DNA of 64,000 nt from Mycetocola tolaasinivorans (GTDB taxonomy: Bacteria > Actinomycetota > Actinomycetes > Actinomycetales > Microbacteriaceae). Positions 23,559 to 31,799 of the stretch are shown in pieces. The stretch spans positions 124,001 to 188,000 of the forward strand of contig NZ_RCUX01000001.1 of NCBI RefSeq assembly GCF_003667565.1, given 5' to 3'. The number at the start of each line of letters is the position of its first letter. Within the stretch, counting starts at the first letter, position 1. The notes beneath the pieces are model-generated. The model searched no databases. It was not told where the DNA came from and worked only from the letters and a program-made list of their open reading frames with translations. The translations under genes were made by a program, and so were the position numbers.

Positions 23559-24542
23559 CTACCACTGGGCGTGTACGGTGGCCCGGAAGTAGCGGTCGTA
23601 GATCTCGTGGACGCGGCGATCCACCTCGGGGGAGGTGGTCGGCAGCGCGGCAGCCCCCGCGTTGCTTACCGCCTGGCGCACGTTGCGAGCACCGGGAATG
23701 GCGGCGGTCACGCCGGGCTGATCGATCAGCCAGCGCAGTGCCGCCTGCGGTACCGAGACGCCCTCGGGCAGCGCCCGGGCAAACTCCTGGGCGGCGGCCA
23801 GACCGTCGGCAAAATCGACGCCGCTGAAGGTTTCACCGCGATCAAAGGCCGCACCCTCACGGTTGTAGTTGCGGTGATCGTTCTCGGGGAAGGTTGTCTC
23901 GGCGGTGTACTTGCCCGAGAGTAGCCCACTCGCGAGCGGCACCCGGGCGATGATGCCCACCTCGTGCCGGATGGCCGCGGGAAGCACCGCATCCAGGGGC
24001 TTCAGCCGGAACGGGTTCAGGATGATCTGCACCGAAGACAGCCCCGGGCGCTCCATCGCGGTGAGTGCCTGGGCGGTCTCCTCGACGCTCACTCCGTAGG
24101 CGGCGATTGCCCCGTTCGCGACGAGCTCATCGAGCGCGTCGAAGGCGAGCTGGGAGTGGTAGACCGGAGTGGGCGGGCAGTGCAGCTGCACCAGGTCGAG
24201 GGTGTCGACCCCTAGGTTTGTACGCGAGCGATCGACCCAGGCGATGAGGTTCTCACGCGAGTAGTTTTCGGGGATCTGCGCCTCGCGGCGACCGACCTTG
24301 GTGGCCACGAACACGTTTGCCTCGGGGTTGCGTTCGCGGAACGTGCGGATGAAGCGCTCGCTGCGCCCATCGCCGTAGACGTCCGCGGTATCAAAAAACG
24401 TGACGCCGGCCCGGGTGGATGCCTCCAGCACGGCCAGGGCATCCGCCTCGCTGACCTCACCCCAGTCGGCACCCAGCTGCCAGGTACCGAGACCGATGAC
24501 GGAGACGGATTTTCCGGTTTGTCCTAGAGGTCGCTGTTCCAC
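23559..24542 (-). CDS. Aldo/keto reductase
   Basis: 327 residues from GTG 24542, chosen because AGAAGGAG lies 8 bases upstream. TIM-barrel oxidoreductase using NADPH. Signature DTADVYGDGRSE with catalytic Asp and Tyr, TKVGRRE with catalytic Lys, LHCPP with the active-site His, and the C-terminal IPGARNVRQAVSN cofactor loop. The substrate cannot be inferred; neighbours are unrelated. It resembles the YajO/Tas-type subfamily. Confidence 0.92.
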   Translation of the reverse strand: MEQRPLGQTGKSVSVIGLGTWQLGADWGEVSEADALAVLEASTRAGVTFFDTADVYGDGRSERFIRTFRERNPEANVFVATKVGRREAQIPENYSRENLIAWVDRSRTNLGVDTLDLVQLHCPPTPVYHSQLAFDALDELVANGAIAAYGVSVEETAQALTAMERPGLSSVQIILNPFRLKPLDAVLPAAIRHEVGIIARVPLASGLLSGKYTAETTFPENDHRNYNREGAAFDRGETFSGVDFADGLAAAQEFARALPEGVSVPQAALRWLIDQPGVTAAIPGARNVRQAVSNAGAAALPTTSPEVDRRVHEIYDRYFRATVHAQW

Positions 24543-24720
24543 GCGTGTGCTCCTTCTGCCCGTTTTGGCGGCATCCCCGGAAATCCGGGGCTCAGGTTCC
24601 ATGGTAGCGAGCGGTCACGTGACTAGAGGGTAATTGTCGGTGGTAAGCGGCCCCGCGCGGCGGGTAGACGGCTTAGCGTTGTGCAAACGCGTTGGTCACC
24701 CTGGTCAACGGAAAAGCTGC

Positions 24721-24743
24721 CAGATGCTCTATATGTGTATCTG
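24721..24743 (+). promoter_or_regulatory. Possible AbiEi operator
   Basis: Inverted repeat CAGAT...ATCTG (13-base gap) 22 bases before the antitoxin start. AbiEi antitoxins are known to bind inverted repeats in their own promoter. Weak on sequence alone. Confidence 0.35.
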
Positions 24744-24765
24744 TTTTTGTTGATTGGAGGAAACC

Positions 24766-25344
24766 ATGGGGCACAGACTTCCCACTTTCTTGCGCTACCG
24801 GGATCTCGAATCTCACGGCCTCACCAGGCATGGATTCGACCGGATGGTGAGCGAGGGAGGGTACGAGAGAATTGCTCCCGGTGCGTTCGTGCAGCCGGGT
24901 GTTGTTGACGACACAACGGCAGCGCTGATGGCGATCGCCGCAAAGAACCCCCGAGCCACACTGTGCCTGACCTCCGCGCTTGTTCTTCACGACCTCACCG
25001 ATGAGATTCCGTCAGAATCAGTCATCGCCATTCCGCGCGGCAGCCAGCCCCTCCGGGTGCGGTTCGCGCCGGTGTCGTGGCATCGTTTTGATCCGGATAC
25101 CTTCGATGTTGGTCGTACGGAACACGCCCTGGGGGAGGGCCTCAGTATCGGTCTGTATTCTCCGGAACGGACCATCATCGATCTCTTTCGACTGCGACAC
25201 GTGTGGGGGAGCGATATCGCGGTTTCGGCCCTCAAACGCTGGCTCCAGACGCCGAATCGACGTATTCCCGAACTGCTGCTGATGGCGGAGCGCTTTCCGA
25301 AGGCTCGCCCCGCGCTTCTCAACGCGGTGGAAATTCTTTTGTGA
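24766..25344 (+). CDS. abiEi: AbiEi-type antitoxin (type IV toxin-antitoxin)
   Basis: 192 residues from ATG 24766, with GGAGG 5 bases ahead. N-terminal winged helix (FLRYRDLESHGLTRHGFDRMVSEGGYERIAPGAF), then the AbiEi C-terminal domain: TLCLTSALVLHDLTDEIP, IAIPRGSQPLR and YSPERTIIDLFRLRH. In this family the antitoxin represses its own promoter and counteracts the toxin without binding it. The stop overlaps the toxin start by 4 bases (GTGA). GC is somewhat lower than flanking genes, as is usual for mobile defence modules. Confidence 0.88.
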   Translation: MGHRLPTFLRYRDLESHGLTRHGFDRMVSEGGYERIAPGAFVQPGVVDDTTAALMAIAAKNPRATLCLTSALVLHDLTDEIPSESVIAIPRGSQPLRVRFAPVSWHRFDPDTFDVGRTEHALGEGLSIGLYSPERTIIDLFRLRHVWGSDIAVSALKRWLQTPNRRIPELLLMAERFPKARPALLNAVEILL

Positions 25345-26255
25345 ATGCGTCAGCGCAGTACGGAACTCCGGTAGGGGACGCTACTCTCGCGATTCAAAAG
25401 CTCGCGCGAAAATCCGGTGCGGATGTGCAGGAATTGCAGACACTCTACGTTCTTGAAGCGCTGCTTGGCCGGATCGCTCACTCCCCATACAGAGACGATT
25501 TTGTTCTCAAGGGTGGTGTGCTCCTCGCCGCGTTTGCGGCGCGGAGACCAACCCGAGACATCGATGTTCAGGCAACCGGTGTGGCCAACGACGTGTCCGA
25601 GGTCGAAGAACGTATCCGACTCATCGCCGGGATCGAACTGAAAGATGGTGTTGTTTTTGACCCCGAAACCATCGGTGCCTCCATCATTCGAGAATCCGAC
25701 CACTATGTGGGTATTCGGGTAAAGCTTGTCGGTGTGCTGGGGCGAGCACGGCTCAACATCGGCATCGACGTGAACTTTGGCGATCCTATTTGGCCCGAGC
25801 CTCTGCACATTGAGTTCCCCCGCCTGATTGAGCTCGATCTTCCGCCGCTGTGGGTTCTGGGATACCCGATGTCAATGGTGTTCGCCGAGAAGACGGTGAC
25901 GGTTTTTGATCGCGGGGTGGCGAACACTCGATGGCGAGACTTTGCCGACATCTACGTCCTTCTACGTCGTCATCCCGCGAGTGTAAACGAACTGCTTAGT
26001 GCGCTCACGATCGTTGCCGGGTATCGCGGAGTTCGGATCACCTCGGTCCTTCCCGAGCTCGAGCCGATGCGCGTTCTTGCTCAGCCAGGGTGGGCAGCGT
26101 GGCGAAACCGCACGCATCGAACCCACGACCTCCCGGAATCATTTTCCGAAGTATTACTGGCCATATCTGGCTTCGTTGATCCTCTACTGACTCGCCTCAG
26201 TTACGCAGACGCGACCTGGAATCCGCCCACGGGCACATGGGTTTTGGATGACTAA
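25341..26255 (+). CDS. abiEii: AbiEii/AbiGii nucleotidyltransferase toxin
   Basis: 304 residues from GTG 25341. Nucleotidyltransferase (DUF1814) core: FVLKGGVLLAAF (KGG motif), RPTRDIDVQ (catalytic acidic pair), a later INIGIDVNFGDP strand, and MVFAEKTVTVFDRG...RWRDFADIYVLL (the EK and D-x-x-D region). These toxins transfer nucleotides to a cellular target, shown for relatives to be tRNA or a GTP-dependent step, and cause phage-aborting growth arrest. The system appears complete. Confidence 0.88.
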   Translation: MNASAQYGTPVGDATLAIQKLARKSGADVQELQTLYVLEALLGRIAHSPYRDDFVLKGGVLLAAFAARRPTRDIDVQATGVANDVSEVEERIRLIAGIELKDGVVFDPETIGASIIRESDHYVGIRVKLVGVLGRARLNIGIDVNFGDPIWPEPLHIEFPRLIELDLPPLWVLGYPMSMVFAEKTVTVFDRGVANTRWRDFADIYVLLRRHPASVNELLSALTIVAGYRGVRITSVLPELEPMRVLAQPGWAAWRNRTHRTHDLPESFSEVLLAISGFVDPLLTRLSYADATWNPPTGTWVLDD

Positions 26256-26314
26256 TGACGGATAGCCCGGGTGGAAGGTCAAATCCTGTCTGACCGCCCC
26301 GCATAAACGCTCAG

Positions 26315-26334
26315 GGGGCACCCTCCGGTGCCCC
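26315..26334. terminator. Hairpin between AbiE and the siderophore region
   Basis: 8-bp stem GGGGCACC / GGTGCCCC with loop CTCC, between converging genes. Confidence 0.65.
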
Positions 26335-26337
26335 TCT

Positions 26338-26508
26338 CTAGACCCCGTCCTCGCTCCGCAGGTGCGCCAGCTCGGCGGCCGTTACCGGATACTGTTGACC
26401 CTCGTCATCCACCCAAAAGTGGGTGCGCCCAGCCTCGGTTGCGAAGGGCTGTTCGAACAGAATGAGGAGCGCCCCGGTCTCCGGGTGCACTTTATGAGGA
26501 GTCACCAT
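26338..26508 (-). CDS. Small 56-residue protein
   Basis: A short frame from ATG 26508 to TAG 26338: MVTPHKVHPETGALLILFEQ..., ending ELAHLRSEDGV. It is soluble, with an amphipathic end and codon third positions typical of local genes. No ribosome site is visible, so if expressed it may be leaderless. Function unknown. Confidence 0.45.
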   Translation of the reverse strand: MVTPHKVHPETGALLILFEQPFATEAGRTHFWVDDEGQQYPVTAAELAHLRSEDGV

Positions 26509-26586
26509 AGGGAGACACTAGACCCACCGCGCTGACCTGGGCAAGCCCCCAAAGTCGGGATCGCATAGATACTGCGTCGTATGTCG

Positions 26587-27621
26587 TCATTTTCGGCGCT
26601 CGCGGATGAGGAGCCAGAGGAAATAGCCGCCGCCGACCACCACGGTAATGAGACCCACTGAGGTCTGCAGGCGCTGTCCGATGATGTCCGCGGTCAGGAG
26701 CAGTACGGCGCCGCTCAGGGCTGCCCCGGGAAGATCAAGCCCAAATCTTCCGGAGAGCCGGGCGTTGATCTGCGGTGCCACCAGAGCAACGAATGCGATC
26801 GGTCCCGCCACCGCGGTCACCACGGCGGTGAGCGCCACCCCGACCGCGGTCATCAGGAGCCGGGTGCGCTCGATCGGCACCCCGAGGGCCTGCGCGGCAT
26901 CGTCACCAAGCTCCAGCTGCCGAAACCCCGGCACCAGCAGCGCGGTGAGGGGAATGAGTACGGCTACCGCTATTGCCAGCGGTACCAGCTGTTCAAAGCC
27001 CAGGCCCGAGAACGAACCGAATCCCCACGCCGTGGCCGCGCGCGCCTGCTGCGTGCCGGTGCCGATCAGGATCGTATTGTTCAGGGCGGTGAGGAGGGCC
27101 GCGAGCCCGATCCCCATGATGATGAAGCGGAAGCCCTGCAGCCCGCGTCGGTACGCGAGCACGGTGACGAGGGCTGCGGCAGCCAGCCCACCAATCAGCG
27201 CACCGCTCGCAATCGCCACAAAACCGGTGGCCCCGAACACCAGCATCGCCAGGAGGGCACCGGTATACGCACCGGTGTCGAAGCCGATGACGTCCGGGCT
27301 GCCGAGCGGATTTCGGGTGAGTGACTGGAAGATTGCCCCGCTCACCCCCAGTGCCACACCGGCGACGATCGCGAGTAGCGCGCGGGGGAGACGCCACTCC
27401 CACACCAGCTTCTGAGCGGACGCGGATCCACGCCCCAGGAGCACCTCCCAGAGCCCCGAGGGCGACAGGATGACGGTGCCAAGCGCGAGCGAGGTCACCA
27501 GGCCTACAGCAATGAGCAGGAGGAGTGAGACCCGCACCGCGCGAATCCGACGCGCACGCTGCCGAGCGGCGGGCGTCCGCGAGGTAGGGGCGGGGGCGGT
27601 GTGCGGCATGGTCGCGCTCAC
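26587..27621 (-). CDS. Iron-siderophore ABC permease, FecCD family (second subunit)
   Basis: 344 residues, about nine to ten membrane segments. Signature SGAIFQSLTRNPLGSPDVIGFDTGA and the late GPIAFVALVAPQINARL coupling region. It forms the translocation channel with the preceding permease and overlaps it by 4 bases. It is paralogous to the permease at 34015-35100. The operon ends here with no ATP-binding subunit. Confidence 0.92.
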   Translation of the reverse strand: MSATMPHTAPAPTSRTPAARQRARRIRAVRVSLLLLIAVGLVTSLALGTVILSPSGLWEVLLGRGSASAQKLVWEWRLPRALLAIVAGVALGVSGAIFQSLTRNPLGSPDVIGFDTGAYTGALLAMLVFGATGFVAIASGALIGGLAAAALVTVLAYRRGLQGFRFIIMGIGLAALLTALNNTILIGTGTQQARAATAWGFGSFSGLGFEQLVPLAIAVAVLIPLTALLVPGFRQLELGDDAAQALGVPIERTRLLMTAVGVALTAVVTAVAGPIAFVALVAPQINARLSGRFGLDLPGAALSGAVLLLTADIIGQRLQTSVGLITVVVGGGYFLWLLIRERRK

Positions 27622-28715
27622 AGCCCGCTCGCCCGTCGTCGCCGAGCCAGGAGCATCAGCACGGGTGCGCCCACGAGGGCGGTCATGAGGCTCACCTGCA
27701 GCTCGCCCGAGGGCAGGATGATGCGCCCCAGAACATCCGCACCGAGCAGCAGCGCGGGGGCCAGGATCATCGAACCCGGGATGATCCAGCGCTGATCCGG
27801 GCCGGTGAACCAGCGCACCGTGTGCGGCACCATCAGCCCGAGGAACGCGATGGGCCCGGCAATCGCCGTGGCCGCCCCCGCCAGAATGGTGACCGCGAGA
27901 ACGCTGAGCAGGCGGGTGCGCAGGATGCGTGCACCGAGAGTGCTGCCGAGGTCATCGCCGAGAGCGAGCACGTTGAGCGAACCCGCGAGGCCGAGCGCCA
28001 AAATCAAGCCAATCGCGATGAGTGGCGCGATGGTGGCCAGCGCTTCCGGATCGCGCCCGCCGAGACTGCCGAGGCCCCAGAAGCGCACCCGGTTGAACAG
28101 CTCGAGGTTTTTCATCACGATGATGCTGCCCACGCCGGAGAGCACCGCGGCCACGGCCACGCCGGTGAGCGTCATCCGTTCGGGCATCTGGCGACCCGGC
28201 CCGCGCAGGCCGATGAGGGTCACCGCGCCGGTCACGATCAACGCCCCACCGAATGACAACCAGACGTAGGCGGAGGGAGCGGACAGCCCGAGAAAACCGA
28301 CGCCCATGGTCACGGCAAAGGTCGCCCCGGCGTTGACGCCCAGGATCCCCGGATCGGCGAGCGGATTGCGCGTGTACGCCTGGATCAGCGCGCCACACAC
28401 GCCGAGCGCCGGCCCCACGACCAGACCCACGAGCGTGCGCGGCAGACGGGAGTCGCGCACGATCGCGTGCGCATCGGACCCATCGTTTTCCCACAGCGCG
28501 CGCAATACGGTGAGGGGATCAATTCCCTGCGCACCGACCCCGAGACTCAGCAGGACGGCCACCGCCAGTAGGGCAAGGGCGAGCAGGAGCCCGCTGGCGC
28601 GCCGCAGCCCGGTAGTCCGCCGTGGCCGGGGCACGCGCCGCGGCGCCGGCCGGGACGCGGGTGCGTCCGGGGCCGACGCCGGGCGGGTGGTACCGGAGGT
28701 CACCGGTGCGGGCAC
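27618..28715 (-). CDS. Iron-siderophore ABC permease, FecCD family (first subunit)
   Basis: 365 residues from GTG 28715, just 2 bases past the stop of the binding-protein gene; longer frames would lie inside that gene. Pro/Arg-rich cytoplasmic start, then permease segments with RLPRTLVGLVVGPALGVCGALIQAYTRNPLADPGILGVNAGA and GPIAFLGLMVPHTVRWF. Paralogous to 32867-34018. It would import ferric siderophores with the neighbouring subunits. Confidence 0.9.
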   Translation of the reverse strand: MPAPVTSGTTRPASAPDAPASRPAPRRVPRPRRTTGLRRASGLLLALALLAVAVLLSLGVGAQGIDPLTVLRALWENDGSDAHAIVRDSRLPRTLVGLVVGPALGVCGALIQAYTRNPLADPGILGVNAGATFAVTMGVGFLGLSAPSAYVWLSFGGALIVTGAVTLIGLRGPGRQMPERMTLTGVAVAAVLSGVGSIIVMKNLELFNRVRFWGLGSLGGRDPEALATIAPLIAIGLILALGLAGSLNVLALGDDLGSTLGARILRTRLLSVLAVTILAGAATAIAGPIAFLGLMVPHTVRWFTGPDQRWIIPGSMILAPALLLGADVLGRIILPSGELQVSLMTALVGAPVLMLLARRRRASGL

Positions 28716-28717
28716 CG

Positions 28718-29794
28718 CTACTTCCCGGTGCCGAGGTCGGCCGAGAGCTTCACGGCGATGTCGTCGATCGTGGCCGGAATGCTCAGCACGCTGGGGGCGG
28801 TGGTGGCCCACGCGAGGCGGTAGTCGCCAAAGAAGAACGACGTCTTGCCGGCGGCCACCGGGGCCCAGCGAGTGACGAGCGGGTTGTTCAGGGTGCGGTC
28901 AATCTCATCCTGGCTGTCGGCCCAGCCGATGTGGAAGTCCGAGGTCACCTCGGCGAGCTTTTCGAGGCTGATCGACGCGTAGAAGTTTTCGGTTGTGGAC
29001 TCGGCGGCCGTCACCTGAGGGGAGGTCGTGAATCCCAGCTGGTCGGTCATCTGGATGCGTGGGTCCCTCGGGAGATAGAGATCCAGCGAGGTGGCGCCCT
29101 CGGCGAGGTACCACCCGTACGTGTAGGTGACGCCTCGGAACTCCGGGTGGGCGGCGGCGGCCGCGGCAATGGCGTCATCGCTGGCCTTCAGCAGAGGTTC
29201 GGCCTTTTCGGGCTGGCCGAGGGCGGCGGCAACGGTGCGGGTCAGATCATCGCGCTCCGACGCCCAGGCGGACTTCTTGAAGGCGACGGTTGGGGCGATC
29301 TCGGTCAGGCGCTTATAGGTGGGCTCATCAATGCCCGAGTGCACGGCGAGGATCAGATCGGGCTCGAGGGCCAGGATGCTCTCGAAGTCGTACTCGCCGG
29401 CATCGGTGAACCGGATGAGCTCCGGCAGGGTGCCGCCGAGCTCCTTCACCCGGTCGGCAAACCAGGGTAGGTTGCCCTTCACCTCACCCCAGGTGAAGTC
29501 CTCGTTACCGACGGGCACAACGCCCAGCGCGGCCACGACGTCGCCCGAGTACCAGCCCAGGGTGACGATGCGCTCGGGGCGCTTGGTGATGGTGGTGTTG
29601 CCGAACACGTGTTCCAGGGTCACCGGGAACGCGGCCGACTCGGCACCGGAGGACGAGGTGGGATCGGTTCCGGCGTTACCAGGGGCGGTCGCGCAGGCAA
29701 CCAGGGCGGCCGCGGCCAGCGCCGCAACGATGGTGGTGCCGAGCGCGCGCAACCCGCGGCGGCGGGAACGAGCGGGGGAGTGTGCAGTGGTCAT
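28718..29794 (-). CDS. Siderophore-binding lipoprotein (FecB/FepB-like)
   Basis: 358 residues. Signal peptide with lipobox ALVAC (Cys at about 34), then a class III periplasmic-binding fold: LEHVFGNTTITKRPERIVTLGWYSGDVVAALGV and ALEPDLILAVHSGIDEPTYKRLTEIAPTVAF. Captures a ferric siderophore at the cell surface and hands it to the permeases. An iron box lies 48 bases upstream of its start (29843-29859). Paralog of 31800-32870. Confidence 0.92.
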   Translation of the reverse strand: MTTAHSPARSRRRGLRALGTTIVAALAAAALVACATAPGNAGTDPTSSSGAESAAFPVTLEHVFGNTTITKRPERIVTLGWYSGDVVAALGVVPVGNEDFTWGEVKGNLPWFADRVKELGGTLPELIRFTDAGEYDFESILALEPDLILAVHSGIDEPTYKRLTEIAPTVAFKKSAWASERDDLTRTVAAALGQPEKAEPLLKASDDAIAAAAAAHPEFRGVTYTYGWYLAEGATSLDLYLPRDPRIQMTDQLGFTTSPQVTAAESTTENFYASISLEKLAEVTSDFHIGWADSQDEIDRTLNNPLVTRWAPVAAGKTSFFFGDYRLAWATTAPSVLSIPATIDDIAVKLSADLGTGK

Positions 29795-29842
29795 TGGGGA
29801 GGGCCTCTCGGAGCTAAAAGCGATGCAGCAAACGTCATTACA

Positions 29843-29859
29843 TTAGGCGAGCCTTACCT
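29843..29859. promoter_or_regulatory. DtxR/IdeR-type iron box
   Basis: TTAGGCGAGCCTTACCT closely follows the actinobacterial iron-regulator consensus TTAGGTTAGCCTAACCTAA. Positioned between the left siderophore operon and the divergent AraC genes, so it could govern both. Confidence 0.8.
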
Positions 29860-29930
29860 GTGTGCGCTATCGTGCTGATCGGACGGTGATCGATGAAAAC
29901 CGCCAGGACCGTGTCCATTCAGGAGGATTT

Positions 29931-30740
29931 GTGGTCGAAAACATGCTGGAGATGAGTTTTGGTGCGCCCCGGGCGACAGAGCAACTTTGGCACGCCGTTT
30001 CTGAACCCACCGACCCGGATGGCGAGTTTCCGGCACACTCGCACGCGGTGGATCAGCTGATGTGGGCACCCGGAGGGGGCATGCGAGTGCGCGCGGGTGG
30101 CGCGCAGTGGCGCATCCCCGGGGATCACCTGGTGTGGGTACCGGCACACACCGAACACGCGCTCGCGATGGTGGGATCCACCGCGCTGCTCAGTGTGTAT
30201 CAGCGCCCCGAGGTGCGCCCAGAGGGCGAGCGATTCGCCCGACCCCTCGTCCTCCCCACCGAGCCGCTAATGCGCGCGCTGTTTCGTGAACTCTGTGCGC
30301 ACACCCCCGAGGGGCCCGAGGCCGTACCCGCCGAGCGTCGCCGACTCAGCTTCGAGCTCCTGCGTGAACTGCTGGGATCGGCGCGGGAGAGCCACGACGC
30401 GCTCGCGCTCCCGGTGGATCCGCGTGCTCGCCGGGTGGCCGAGGCACTGCTGCGTGACCCCGCCGACCCTCGCCCGATCACCGACTGGGCCGCGGGGGAG
30501 GGGATCAGCGCCAAGACCCTGCTGCGCGCGTTTGCCGCGGAAACAGGATTCACCTTTGCCCAGTGGCGCACCCGTGCCCGGGTCTATCGGGTCGCGCGCC
30601 TGCTCGGCGAGGGAAGCTCGGTGCAGGATGCCGCCCTCCGGGTGGGCTTTGCCACCTCGACCGGCTGTATTCAGGCGTTCCGCGGGGTATTCGGGGTGAC
30701 GCCCGCGGTCTATCACTCGCGCGAACGAGGCCGCGCATGA
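29931..30740 (+). CDS. AraC-family regulator, first of a tandem pair
   Basis: 269 residues from GTG 29931, with a perfect AGGAGG 4 bases upstream. N-terminal cupin (EFPAHSHAVDQLMWAPGGGMRVRAGGAQWRIPGDHLVWVPAHTEHAL), which binds the effector, then two AraC helix-turn-helix motifs: ITDWAAGEGISAKTLLRAFAAETG and VQDAALRVGFATSTGCIQAFRGVFG. Located between two iron-siderophore operons; probably activates one of them when siderophore is present. It overlaps the next AraC gene (ATGA). Confidence 0.9.
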   Translation: MVENMLEMSFGAPRATEQLWHAVSEPTDPDGEFPAHSHAVDQLMWAPGGGMRVRAGGAQWRIPGDHLVWVPAHTEHALAMVGSTALLSVYQRPEVRPEGERFARPLVLPTEPLMRALFRELCAHTPEGPEAVPAERRRLSFELLRELLGSARESHDALALPVDPRARRVAEALLRDPADPRPITDWAAGEGISAKTLLRAFAAETGFTFAQWRTRARVYRVARLLGEGSSVQDAALRVGFATSTGCIQAFRGVFGVTPAVYHSRERGRA

Positions 30741-31582
30741 TGGATAACTACCGCAGCGACGAGTGGGATGCCCACCTGCAGCACGCCTCCACGGTGGTGC
30801 CGCCGTATCTGATGGGCACCGGAGTGGTGACCCCGGAGGACGGCCACTCGCGCCCGGTTTCTCCGCCGCACACCCACCCGGATGCGATGCTCGCCTGGTG
30901 TTATCGCGGCACCGTCTGGGTATACCTGCAGGACACCATGTGGCGACTCGCCCCGGGGCAGGGGGTGTGGATCCCCGCCGGAACCCCGCACACCTCGCGC
31001 CACGAACGGGACTCCATTGGCTGTTACACCTACATTCCCGATCACGCCCTCGTGGCCCCGGTTTCGGAGATTTCGCGGGTGCTCGTACCGCGTGCGGTGC
31101 AGGAGATGCTGCTGCACCTCGGGATCAACGACATGCCCGATGCGCTGCGGATCCGCATTCAGTCGGTGCTGATCGAGATGGTGCAGCAGCCGGCCGCCGA
31201 GGTGGCCGACGGCTGGGGCGAGGTGCCGCTGCCGGTGGATGATCGGGTGCGCACCCTCGCGCAGACGGTGCTCGCCGATCCGGGTGATCCGCGCAGTGCG
31301 GCCGAACTCTGTGCCGCCCACGGCCTGCACGAGCGCATGGTTGCGCGGGTGTTTGGGCACGATGTGGGTATGACCTTTGGGCAGTGGCGCACCGGGGTGC
31401 GGATGACCCTCGCGGCCCGGCTGATCGTGGACGGCACCCCGATTGGTGTGGCCGCGCACCGCTGTGGATACGCCACTACCAGTGCGTTTTCGGCGGCGTT
31501 CCGCGAGCGTTTCGGGATGACGCCGCGCCAGCATATCGCGCGCGTGGCGGCAGACTCGGCGCATCACCTGTACTGGCGGTAG
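30737..31582 (+). CDS. AraC-family regulator, second of a tandem pair
   Basis: 281 residues from ATG 30737, which overlaps the stop of the first regulator by 4 bases. Cupin part PHTHPDAMLAWCYRGTVWVYLQDTMWRLAPGQGVWIPAGTPHTSRH, and DNA-binding part AAELCAAHGLHERMVARVFGHDVG plus IGVAAHRCGYATTSAFSAAFRERFG. Clearly related to the first member but diverged, so each may read a different ligand or operator. Translational coupling suggests matched amounts or a heterodimer. Confidence 0.9.
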   Translation: MMDNYRSDEWDAHLQHASTVVPPYLMGTGVVTPEDGHSRPVSPPHTHPDAMLAWCYRGTVWVYLQDTMWRLAPGQGVWIPAGTPHTSRHERDSIGCYTYIPDHALVAPVSEISRVLVPRAVQEMLLHLGINDMPDALRIRIQSVLIEMVQQPAAEVADGWGEVPLPVDDRVRTLAQTVLADPGDPRSAAELCAAHGLHERMVARVFGHDVGMTFGQWRTGVRMTLAARLIVDGTPIGVAAHRCGYATTSAFSAAFRERFGMTPRQHIARVAADSAHHLYWR

Positions 31583-31728
31583 GTGAGCGCGATCCGCGCG
31601 ATCACGTGGTTTTCCGACGCCGTGTCGGGCGGGTGGCGGGGTTTCCCCGTGCCCGATTGTCGAAATAAAGACACAAATCGTCGGTTTGGCGACACTGTGC
31701 GATGGGGATCCGTCCTACCATCGACATA

Positions 31729-31747
31729 TTAGGTTAGCGTTACCTAA
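31729..31747. promoter_or_regulatory. DtxR/IdeR-type iron box, strong match
   Basis: TTAGGTTAGCGTTACCTAA differs from the 19-base consensus at only two central positions. It lies 53 bases before the right-hand siderophore operon and should repress it in iron-replete cells. Confidence 0.88.
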
Positions 31748-31799
31748 TCAAGCCGCGTCATAGCGGCAACACTTCCCCACCAAACTCTCAAGGAGAACC

